Part shown: positions 7,205-13,613 of the stretch, one piece after another
Layout: the number at the start of each line of letters is the position of its first letter
How positions within the stretch are numbered: position 1 is the stretch's first letter
From: Crenotrichaceae bacterium
GTDB taxonomy: Bacteria > Pseudomonadota > Gammaproteobacteria > Methylococcales > DRLZ01
DNA length: 13,718 bases
NCBI GenBank assembly: GCA_011322755.1
Contig: DRLZ01000359.1
Span: forward strand, 1-13,718
Direction: 5' to 3'
Position numbers and translations under genes: made by a program
The notes under the pieces: generated by a model
Seen by the model: the letters and a program-made list of their open reading frames with translations, nothing else
Databases searched by the model: none
Told to the model about the DNA's origin: nothing

Positions 7205-8415
7205 AGCCCCAGCCTCCACAACAGCACGCGATTATTGCCGGAATCGGCGACAACAGCCAGATCGCCACAGACCTGTAACCCATAAGGCCAGCATAAACTG
7301 TCAGCGACCTGAGGCTGCCAGCGATTGTCGCCTTTGTCATGGAAAGTCAATTGACCTGTCAATGCCGTCGCATCAGCTCCGGTTTGTAGTTTATCAATGT
7401 GCCAGCCAAGCAGTCTGGAATTGGCGGTATCGGCAACCAGCAGCCAATCATTTGCCGTACTGATTCCATACGGCATGTTGAAGGTATTGGCACGTGGCCA
7501 GTACAAAGACTGGTTATGATCAACGAGATGTGCATCCATCTGCCCGAGGACGAAATCACACGGCACGCCGTTTTGCTCAGGAATGCAGTTCCATATCATT
7601 ACACGGTTATTACCCGCGTCTGCAACGCACAATCGTCCTTGCCAGATTGCGATGGCATGAGGCCAGCGCATGCTCATTGCTGAAGGCTGACCGCCTGCGT
7701 TCTCGTTGCGCTGAGTAAAATCAGGCTGTCCCAGAACCACATCGGCGGGCTGGCCTGATTGCGTTGGTACCGAATGCCAGATCAACACACGGCGATTTTC
7801 GGAATCAGCGACCATCAGCTTGCCATCTGCGACCAACACCCCATAAGGCCAGTGGAAACTGGCTGCCGTGGTGGTGGATTGCTTGCCGCGATTAGACTCG
7901 ACCTGGAAAAAATCAGCTTGGCCGAGCACAACATCGGCTGGCAGGTTATGTGCTTCAGGCAATGCGTTCCATATTAACACCCTGTGATTCCAGGCATCGG
8001 CAACCACCAGATGTTGACCATCTGAGCTGATTCCTGTTGGCACATTCAATGTGGCAGAGCCTGGATTCCCTTTGGCATTACGCCCTTCAGAGCTGAATTC
8101 AGGCTGACCGATCACCCAGTCTGCCGGGATATTGTCAGAGCCAGGGCAGATTTTCCAGCCAAGAAGACGATGATGGCCTGTATCACAGATCCATAGCGGT
8201 CCATTCTCCCTGACCAGACAAGTTCCACGCGGTCCAAACAAGGTATTGGCTGCTGGCGCAATCGCCTCGGGCGCAAATTGTGATTCACGCTGACCACTAA
8301 GAATCACCTGCGGTCCGACAGGATCAAGCAATGCTTTCAAAGCAATAATTTCAGCCTCGGGTACTCGCAGTGTCGGGTCCGGGCTAACGCGAAGACTGAC
8401 CCGCTCGATGCTCAT
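7201..8415 (-). CDS. NHL-repeat six-bladed beta-propeller protein of the hydrogenase operon
   Basis: The 404 aa protein contains six regularly spaced repeats with the core D-x-x-x-x-R-x-x-x-W: DTGHHRLLGW (78-87), DAWNHRVLIW (140-149), DSENRRVLIW (204-213), DAGNNRVMIW (266-275), DTANSRLLGW (329-338) and DSGNNRVLLW (391-400), 62-64 residues apart. This fits a six-bladed NHL propeller. Five repeats are followed by a G-Q loop, usually (A/C)D-x-V-(L/I)GQ, another regular element. No signal peptide or membrane segment is seen, so it is probably cytoplasmic. Its role is unknown; NHL proteins are usually protein-binding scaffolds, and a part in hydrogenase assembly or electron-transfer complex formation is inferred from the operon. 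The ATG overlaps the upstream stop by 4 bp and GAGGT lies about 9 bases upstream. Confidence 0.93.
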   Translation of the reverse strand: MSIERVSLRVSPDPTLRVPEAEIIALKALLDPVGPQVILSGQRESQFAPEAIAPAANTLFGPRGTCLVRENGPLWICDTGHHRLLGWKICPGSDNIPADWVIGQPEFSSEGRNAKGNPGSATLNVPTGISSDGQHLVVADAWNHRVLIWNALPEAHNLPADVVLGQADFFQVESNRGKQSTTTAASFHWPYGVLVADGKLMVADSENRRVLIWHSVPTQSGQPADVVLGQPDFTQRNENAGGQPSAMSMRWPHAIAIWQGRLCVADAGNNRVMIWNCIPEQNGVPCDFVLGQMDAHLVDHNQSLYWPRANTFNMPYGISTANDWLLVADTANSRLLGWHIDKLQTGADATALTGQLTFHDKGDNRWQPQVADSLCWPYGLQVCGDLAVVADSGNNRVLLWRLGL

Positions 8416-9311
8416 GAGAAACGCACCTCTACACGCTTGCCAACCACGCGCACAGCATGCACTTGTAGTTGCACTTCAGGCGCGGTCAGGCACTCACCAG
8501 AATCCAGCGCGTACTCAAAACCGTGGTGCGGACAGACCAGAATGCCGTCACGCACAATTCCCATATCCAGTGGCATACCAAGATGAGCGCAAGCATTCTG
8601 GAAACAAGTCACCCGATCGCCACGGCGGCTCAGCAAAATGGATTGACCTGCCAGATCCAGCGGCATGATACCCGCTTCCGGTATTTCATCCAGTCCGGTC
8701 GCATCAATCCAGCCACAGTCAGTATCACGGGCAAACGGACTGATAAAATGCACAACCGTACTCTCTGTTGAATCCGTTCCTGAACTGGCACCAGCTCTGA
8801 CAGAAGCGCCACCTTTGGCTTTGATGATCCGGGTAATCTCAGGGCAATATTCCCTGATGGCTTTTTCCACTCCTTCGGTCAGCGTAAGTGCTGACGCCGG
8901 GCAGCCATCACAAGCGCCAACCAGACGGATCGTCACCTGATCAGGAGCAACAACTTGCACCAGCTCCACATCACCGCCATGACTTTTCAGAAATGGACGT
9001 ACCGATTCCAGAGCGTTTTCAATGCGTTCATCGAGCGATGGTTTGATAAGCTGGTGATAGCGCATGACAGCATAAACAACCTGGTCAGACACTGCATCGC
9101 GTAAGGCATCCTGAGTGGCAGGACTTGCTTTGAGTGCACGGATCAGGCGGCTTAATGCCTCCCGATTCAAATCATCAATCGCGCGTTTTAACGCTTCCAC
9201 CGTACCACGTTTCTGTTCATCCCACTCTGATACAATTTCCTCGAGATGGGCGATATCACGCAGTAAAGAATCCAGTTCCACAGGATTGATTTTGCTGGCA
9301 GGCGAGCTCAC
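8412..9311 (-). CDS. NifU-like / Rieske [2Fe-2S] fusion protein (HucE/HhyE-like electron-transfer candidate)
   Basis: This 299 aa protein has three parts. Residues 1-90 are mostly helical and charged, without a recognised motif. Residues about 95-165 are a NifU C-terminal-type domain: FLKSHGGDVELV and ACDGCPAS, with the cluster-binding pair C134-x2-C137. Residues about 185-299 are a Rieske domain: CAHLGMPLDMG (C241, H243) and CPHHGF (C260, H263), the four ligands of a [2Fe-2S] cluster. No export signal is present. The start is a GTG at 9311 with AAGG about 9-10 bases upstream; no ATG is available before residue 83. Proteins of this kind (HucE, HhyE) are needed with mycobacterial uptake hydrogenases to pass electrons onward; that this gene is their equivalent is inference. 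A scaffold role for the NifU part is the alternative. Confidence 0.92.
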   Translation of the reverse strand: MSSPASKINPVELDSLLRDIAHLEEIVSEWDEQKRGTVEALKRAIDDLNREALSRLIRALKASPATQDALRDAVSDQVVYAVMRYHQLIKPSLDERIENALESVRPFLKSHGGDVELVQVVAPDQVTIRLVGACDGCPASALTLTEGVEKAIREYCPEITRIIKAKGGASVRAGASSGTDSTESTVVHFISPFARDTDCGWIDATGLDEIPEAGIMPLDLAGQSILLSRRGDRVTCFQNACAHLGMPLDMGIVRDGILVCPHHGFEYALDSGECLTAPEVQLQVHAVRVVGKRVEVRFS

Positions 9312-9327
9312 CGGGTTTAACCTTTAT

Positions 9328-9549
9328 TCAAGCGTATTTCAGGTCACGAAACAAGCGCGGCTGAATCGCGCCGCCAACCAATCCGGCAAGTATCGCTCCC
9401 CATAGCACCGAACTGATTGACGCAACAATCAGGAAAACCACTAGAGTAACGCCAGCGCCAATGGCAATCTGCGTGTAAGCCTTTTTGGGATTCTGGAACA
9501 GTTTGCCTTTCAAAAACAGCAGGATTGAATCCTTGAGCATTTCAAACAT
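9328..9549 (-). CDS. Small glycine-rich membrane protein (73 aa)
   Basis: I do not recognise this protein. Starting at ATG 9549 it has 73 residues: a short N-terminal amphipathic segment (1-17), a basic stretch (KNPKK-like, around 19-23), then a long hydrophobic region (about 27-62) that could form one long or two short membrane segments, and a basic C-terminus (RLFRDLKYA). Residues 55-62, AGLVGGAI, are identical to residues 19-26 of the neighbouring 67 aa protein. The ATG 9549 start was preferred over a longer reading to 9597, which would add a Cys-rich segment overlapping the upstream gene. Ribosome site GGGG lies about 8 bases upstream. It lies 16 bp from both neighbours, so it belongs to the operon. 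A membrane anchor or quinone-side partner for the iron-sulfur protein is a guess from position. Confidence 0.78.
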   Translation of the reverse strand: MFEMLKDSILLFLKGKLFQNPKKAYTQIAIGAGVTLVVFLIVASISSVLWGAILAGLVGGAIQPRLFRDLKYA

Positions 9550-9565
9550 AGTGTTTACCCCGTTA

Positions 9566-9769
9566 TCAAAACATTGCCAGCAAAAGCAATCCGGCAATCA
9601 CCCCGGGAACGGCAGCAATCACCCCATAAAAACTGCCCAGCATGGCTGCCAGCTCCTTGCCTAAATCTTCTCCGCCGACCACTACGCCGCCGATCGCTCC
9701 GCCAACCAGCCCGGCAACAACCGCAGCCAGAATCGCCAAAATAAATGTACCCAATGTAATCGTTTCCAC
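9566..9769 (-). CDS. Small glycine-zipper membrane protein (67 aa)
   Basis: An unrecognised protein of 67 residues with two predicted membrane segments (about 7-31 and 47-66), separated by a short polar loop GGEDLGKELA. The first segment is extremely rich in Gly, Ala and Val and contains overlapping GxxxG spacings (AGLVGGAIGGVVVGG, 19-33), which favour tight helix packing or oligomer formation. The start is a GTG at 9769, supported by a very strong ribosome site AAGGAGG four bases upstream; the only internal Met is at residue 43. It lies 45 bp after the TPR gene and 16 bp before the next small membrane gene, with which it shares the octapeptide AGLVGGAI. Function is unknown; the hydrogenase context suggests a membrane attachment or quinone-access role. 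Confidence 0.8.
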   Translation of the reverse strand: METITLGTFILAILAAVVAGLVGGAIGGVVVGGEDLGKELAAMLGSFYGVIAAVPGVIAGLLLLAMF

Positions 9770-9773
9770 TGTG

Positions 9774-9780
9774 CCTCCTT
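9774..9780 (-). promoter_or_regulatory. Strong ribosome binding site AAGGAGG
   Basis: On the minus strand AAGGAGG lies four bases before the GTG at 9769. It is the strongest Shine-Dalgarno match in the operon and decides the start of the 67 aa membrane protein, which lacks an upstream ATG. Confidence 0.75.
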
Positions 9781-9814
9781 CAGTTAACCGGTTTTGCTGT
9801 TCTATCGTCTGGAT

Positions 9815-10831
9815 TTACACTCTTGATGCTCCGAATCCCTTGCCATCGCGTGAGCCTGCTTTTCCTGTGCCCAGATCCTGATCAATCTCAGCAAGCGTCT
9901 GCTGGATCATTTGCGCTTTCGCGCTGTCGCCAAACTGCTGAAAAATATCCAACGCTTGCCGATAATAATCTCTTGCCTTCAGTAAATTGTCTCGATTACC
10001 CACGTCAGGGTCGACCGGATCATCTGGCAGGTTGAGCAGACAATTGGCCTTGTTGGAAATGGTATTGGCGTACTCCAGTGGGGTGTCTTGTGGATTGCGT
10101 ACTTTCAGAGCTTCATCATAGGCAACCAGCGCGCGCAAATTGTTCTCCACAGCATGGCTGCTGGATACGTATTGCAAGGCATTGCCAAGATTATTCTGCA
10201 ACATCGCATACTCAGAGGGCTGATCCACCAGACTAACTACTTTCAAGGCTTGTTCAAACGACTGCACAGCTAACGCCTCGCGCATCTTGCCACGCTCGTC
10301 ACTCATTGGAATGGAAAGAAATGCTGTCGCCAGATTATTGTGCAGAATCGCGTATTCAGCCGGATATCGATCATGAGTGAAAATACGCAGTGAGCGTTGA
10401 TAGGCGGCAATACAATCGGTAATCGGCGCTTGATGCGTCCCTGCCAGATTCTGGATGACCAGACCCAGATTCAACTCGATTTCAGCAACTTCTTCGGCGC
10501 TGCCAGACGCACTGATTTCAACCAGCGCTGTTTCCAGCGCAGCTCTGGCCTGATGCAAATAGTCCGCATCATCACCCGGAATTGACTGCAAGGCAGTTCC
10601 CTTGCGCGCTTGAATACGGGCAGCCAGCAATGGTTCATCCTCGGGACAAAGCTGCAAGGCGCGGTCATAAAGCGCAACAGCATCAAAAAGCTGCTCAGGA
10701 CTTTTCGGCTTAAGCTGCAAACCCATCGCCATTTCCATCAGCATTTCGACTTTCTCAAGCAAACAGGCCTGCTCTGATTCCAGAGCATCCAGCGCAGCTT
10801 TTACCTGAGTATCAGCCAGTGTCATCGACAT
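9815..10831 (-). CDS. TPR-repeat protein, first gene of the hydrogenase accessory operon
   Basis: The 338 aa protein is almost entirely helical and contains tetratricopeptide-type repeats. The clearest repeated element is P-x-E-Y-A-x-x-x-N-(N/K): PAEYAILHNNLATA (157-170), PSEYAMLQNNLGNA (205-218) and PLEYANTISNKANC (251-264), each followed by an A-x-x-x-Y/F-x-x-A-L helix (for example ARDYYRQAL). An earlier repeat is AVALYDRAL (51-59). Residues 10-40 look like a coiled segment. No signal peptide or membrane segment is seen. TPR proteins act as protein-protein adaptors, so a scaffold for the hydrogenase or its partners is likely, but nothing in the sequence gives the partner. The start ATG 10831 has GGAGG four bases upstream; Met3 (10825) is a weaker choice. 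It is the first gene after the predicted promoter. Confidence 0.9.
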   Translation of the reverse strand: MSMTLADTQVKAALDALESEQACLLEKVEMLMEMAMGLQLKPKSPEQLFDAVALYDRALQLCPEDEPLLAARIQARKGTALQSIPGDDADYLHQARAALETALVEISASGSAEEVAEIELNLGLVIQNLAGTHQAPITDCIAAYQRSLRIFTHDRYPAEYAILHNNLATAFLSIPMSDERGKMREALAVQSFEQALKVVSLVDQPSEYAMLQNNLGNALQYVSSSHAVENNLRALVAYDEALKVRNPQDTPLEYANTISNKANCLLNLPDDPVDPDVGNRDNLLKARDYYRQALDIFQQFGDSAKAQMIQQTLAEIDQDLGTGKAGSRDGKGFGASRV

Positions 10832-10835
10832 GGTT

Positions 10836-10840
10836 CCTCC
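10836..10840 (-). promoter_or_regulatory. Ribosome binding site GGAGG of the TPR gene
   Basis: GGAGG on the minus strand, four bases before ATG 10831. It fixes the first start of the operon and shows that the palindrome at 10849-10862 lies in the leader rather than in the coding region. Confidence 0.7.
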
Positions 10841-10848
10841 GATGAATA

Positions 10849-10862
10849 TTGATATTTATCAA
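10849..10862 (-). promoter_or_regulatory. FNR/ANR-type palindrome (TTGAT-N4-ATCAA)
   Basis: The minus strand reads TTGATAAATATCAA, a perfect match to the FNR/ANR half-site pair TTGAT-N4-ATCAA; the inverted repeat extends one base further on each side. Its centre lies about 24 bases before the TPR start codon. It is downstream of the best promoter match (10,884-10,910), at roughly +15 to +28 of the predicted transcript. In that position a bound regulator would repress rather than activate. Oxygen-responsive control is an inference from the motif; CRP-family relatives recognise similar sites, and AT-rich DNA can give chance palindromes. Confidence 0.5.
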
Positions 10863-11298
10863 TTTGAGTAACGGAAGATCCAGACTATCCTTATCAAATA
10901 GAAATGTCAATTTATTGCTCATAGTGTAAACTATATATGCATTCTATTTGGAGGCAAAATGCCGCATAAGTGAAAGTACAAGACAAGGCAAAGATGAGTT
11001 ATGTACGTCAGCCAGATACATGTGCTCATCAACCAGCAACGAACATTTCTTTTTGAAAATTTTAATGGAAACAGACTCGAATAATAGAAGATCAGTCAAT
11101 CGTATAAGTTTTCCGTGATGATTCAATCGAGCTTCGCTCAAATGGTTAATGCGATGGGTTTTGGAATTCAAACTAACCGATAACATTGCGTCACTTTGTC
11201 ATCGCTCTATTCTCAAGAAACACCTATTAAAAGCAAGAAGGGATCCCCAAAACTGGTGGAAGTCTTAAACTAGCATGCCTGGAATCAGCTGAAACTAT
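10863..11298. other. AT-rich intergenic region upstream of the hydrogenase operon
   Basis: No convincing gene was found between the TPR leader and the dehydrogenase stop. The left end carries the predicted promoter. A minus-strand frame of 80 codons (11186-10944) begins with ATG but has no clear ribosome site, an unusual composition (many Leu, Ser, Lys and His) and no motif I recognise; it may be a chance frame or a decayed gene fragment. No strong hairpin with a T-run was seen after the dehydrogenase stop. A GGGATCCC palindrome near 11242 is too short to mean much. Confidence 0.6.
10884..10910 (-). promoter_or_regulatory. Candidate sigma-70 promoter of the hydrogenase accessory operon
   Basis: On the minus strand a perfect -35 box TTGACA (10905-10910) is followed after 15 bases by GATAGT (10884-10889), four of six matches to TATAAT; an overlapping TAGTCT at 17 bases matches less well. 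The transcript would begin near 10877, leaving a leader of about 45 bases before ATG 10831. The surrounding DNA is AT-rich, as expected for a promoter. The -10 box is the weak point. Confidence 0.45.
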
Positions 11299-12117
11299 TT
11301 ACGCATAGCTAACACATGCATTATAAAGGTTTTCAACTGCCTGCTTATCTAGACTGAACGGGCAAGTCACTTCGCGCCGATGTTCGAAATAGCATCCGGT
11401 TTTTTCCCGGCCTACGTTGTCTGTTGCTAACCAGACCGGTGTATCTGCGCCTTGATCCGGTGTCTCGTGGCCGCCAAATCCCAGGTCGTTGCTTAACCTG
11501 GAATTGACATCGCCCGGGTGGCAGGCATTGACGGTGATATCGGGGTACAGTTTATCAGCGAATGCGATACTGAGCATACGATTTGCTTGTTTGGATTGGC
11601 GATAAGCCTTGTCATTGTTATAACGCCTACGTTTGAACTCCAGATCGTTGATATCCAGACCGCCAGCCCAGTAGCTGGCGACGTTAATGACACGCGCCGG
11701 GGCAGAGGCTTTTAGAATACCGCTCAGTTCATTCACCAACCTGAAGTAGCCCAAAACATTGGTAGCAAACTGCAACTCAATGCTTTCTGGCGTTTCCTGT
11801 CTTGTTGGCGGGGTGACAGCTGCATTATTGATTAACACATGTAATGGACCGCTCCATTGCGCTGCCAGTTTCTTTATCTCGGGGTGCCGGCTTATATCAG
11901 CAAGGATATAACAAACATTTGGATTTTGGCTTGATTGGATAATGTCATTAATAACCCGTTCTGCCTTTTGTTGGTTGCGACAAACCAGTACCACCCGGGA
12001 ATTGTCAATGTCAGCCAATTGCCTGGCGATGGCTTTTCCAATTGCACCAGTCGCTCCGGTAACAAGGAAAACCCTTGGTTCGTTTACCTGGCTATATGCG
12101 GGACGAGAAGCAACCAT
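11299..12117 (-). CDS. Short-chain dehydrogenase/reductase (retinol-dehydrogenase-like SDR)
   Basis: The 272 aa protein is a classical-type SDR, an NAD(P)-dependent oxidoreductase of the cytoplasm. It has the nucleotide-binding motif TGATGAIG (20-27), an Arg after the second strand (VCRN, R47) that suggests NADP(H) preference, NNAA (97-100), the catalytic Ser in NVAS (S148), and YRQSK (Y172, K176). The conserved Asn is in ATN (N120) and the PG motif (HPGDV, 200-204) is present. The layout resembles retinol dehydrogenase/WWOX-like SDRs; the substrate cannot be told. The ATG at 12117 lacks a strong ribosome site. It is separated by over 460 bp from the hydrogenase operon and probably independent of it. 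Confidence 0.93.
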   Translation of the reverse strand: MVASRPAYSQVNEPRVFLVTGATGAIGKAIARQLADIDNSRVVLVCRNQQKAERVINDIIQSSQNPNVCYILADISRHPEIKKLAAQWSGPLHVLINNAAVTPPTRQETPESIELQFATNVLGYFRLVNELSGILKASAPARVINVASYWAGGLDINDLEFKRRRYNNDKAYRQSKQANRMLSIAFADKLYPDITVNACHPGDVNSRLSNDLGFGGHETPDQGADTPVWLATDNVGREKTGCYFEHRREVTCPFSLDKQAVENLYNACVSYA

Positions 12118-12260
12118 GAGTAGAAATATATCAAGAGATCGGTGTAATTATATCCAGTTATCCAGGTTAAGTACAAAAGGTATGTTTTAGCTGTGGAATT
12201 GCTCAATGTCCATGATTTTCAAAGCTAATGCAATTTGTAGAAAGTGGCGAGGATTCCGGT
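12118..12260. other. Intergenic region between the SEC-C protein gene and the SDR gene
   Basis: This 143 bp AT-rich gap contains no open frame of note. It should hold the end of the SEC-C gene transcript and the promoter of the SDR gene, but I see neither a clear hairpin terminator nor a good -35/-10 pair. Confidence 0.5.
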
Positions 12261-13613
12261 TCAATGTAAACAGCATTTTTTGTATTTTTTACCGCTACCG
12301 CAGGGACAAGGTTCGTTACGACCAACTTTGGGCTGGTTGCGTTTAAAGGTTTCTGTTTTTTTCAGGGATTGCAAATAGCTAGCGTTATTCCGTTGGTACA
12401 GTTTTATTACGGCAGGTTCTATTTGCTTTTGCAAGGATATAATTTCGTTTTTCGACAGAATTTCCAGGATCTCAAAACCTTTTTCAGTGGCAAATGGGTA
12501 GATGGTATGCACAGCAGATTGTGTGACCGGGTCGTTTTTGTTCTCCTCATCCAGCCAGAGCAGATAGCCACGCCAAAATCCTGTACACCATTCATCGACT
12601 ATCATCGTGGTTTTCCCTTCAAACTGACCCTCCAGGTAGAGTGGTGAAAAAAAGTCGTTTTGAAAGGATTGGAGTACTTCGTTATAGTGGTTCAGTATCA
12701 GACTGTTGAACTCTTGTGCGTGCTGCACGCTCTCCCATTCAGGTGAAAATTCCTCGCCACCCCAGATACCCAGCATCCACTGTGATGGCAGAATCATTTC
12801 GGGTGCACAGACAATGGCAGAAAAATAACCGTCCAGTTCGGAAATGCACAAAATTGATTCGTCACTACCATATCGATCAAGGTAATGATCAATGCGCTGA
12901 TAGTTTCCAGGAATGCCATCATCCGCTTTATTCTTTTCAAGCATTTGCATGGTTTCAGCCAGTTTTTTCATTCCCGTGCTGCGATAATCTGGTTTGGGTG
13001 TTTTGCGTTGTTGTAAAAGTCCCATTGCGATTTGCACATCTTCGAAATCACCACAAATTTGTATGTCAACCGCGTTAGCTTGAAAAAGCGCACTGATTTC
13101 ATCAATCAGCTCAGTAGTTTTTAAATCTATCAACTGGCTAATTAATAATCCATTCAAATCAACTGCTGAGTGATCCGGGTTTGACAGGTAGCTATGATAC
13201 ACATCGAGTACGGTATCTCTTGTTTCTGGGTGATGAACAACAATTTGCGCAAGGCTATCAGATGCCATGATTCGTGCATATTCCTTGCGCCGTTTGTCTT
13301 TCAGGTAGTTGCCAAGCGCTTCAATTGCCGGTTGACCGATCATGCCCATCACGATACATAGCTCTGAAATTGCCCAGTCATCATCACAGAGTTTACTGAA
13401 TTGATTGAGCAGAGGCTGTATCGCCTGTGGATTGCCGATCTGACCAAGCGCACGCCAGGCGTGTAACGCAGCCCAGTTATGACGCAAGTCTTCAATGATT
13501 TTTATTAACTCGGGCACATCGTTTTGATTCAGACCAAATTGAAGATAATCTAACCATTCATCTCTAGGTTTAACTTCGCCAAGATTGATTAGCTGTGAAA
13601 TTGCTTGTTCCAT
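12261..13613 (-). CDS. HEAT-like repeat / YecA (UPF0149)-like / SEC-C motif protein
   Basis: The 450 aa protein combines three parts. Residues about 30-200 are helical with HEAT-like repeats (WAALHAWRALGQIGNPQAI at 47-65, then WAISELCIVMGMIGQPAIEAL at 80-100). Residues about 250-410 resemble the YecA/UPF0149 region (LDGYFSAIVCAPEMI, 260-274; DEWCTGFWRGY, 340-350). The last 21 residues are a SEC-C zinc motif, GRNEPCPCGSGKKYKKCC, with C436, C438, C447 and C448, as at the C-terminus of SecA. SEC-C motifs bind zinc and often contact the ribosome or SecB-type partners; the actual role of this protein is unknown. The ATG at 13613 has only a weak ribosome site. It has no evident link with the hydrogenase genes. 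Confidence 0.88.
   Translation of the reverse strand: MEQAISQLINLGEVKPRDEWLDYLQFGLNQNDVPELIKIIEDLRHNWAALHAWRALGQIGNPQAIQPLLNQFSKLCDDDWAISELCIVMGMIGQPAIEALGNYLKDKRRKEYARIMASDSLAQIVVHHPETRDTVLDVYHSYLSNPDHSAVDLNGLLISQLIDLKTTELIDEISALFQANAVDIQICGDFEDVQIAMGLLQQRKTPKPDYRSTGMKKLAETMQMLEKNKADDGIPGNYQRIDHYLDRYGSDESILCISELDGYFSAIVCAPEMILPSQWMLGIWGGEEFSPEWESVQHAQEFNSLILNHYNEVLQSFQNDFFSPLYLEGQFEGKTTMIVDEWCTGFWRGYLLWLDEENKNDPVTQSAVHTIYPFATEKGFEILEILSKNEIISLQKQIEPAVIKLYQRNNASYLQSLKKTETFKRNQPKVGRNEPCPCGSGKKYKKCCLH

Noticed and set aside
9550..9597. N-terminal extension MPDCFCWQCF of the 73 aa membrane protein
   Set aside because: It overlaps the end of the upstream small gene; ATG 9549 gives a normal amphipathic start and the spacing seen elsewhere in the operon. 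The Cys-rich stretch is therefore probably not translated.
11232..11300. GGGATCCC palindrome as a terminator after the SDR gene
   Set aside because: The stem is short with no loop and no following T-run on the minus strand.
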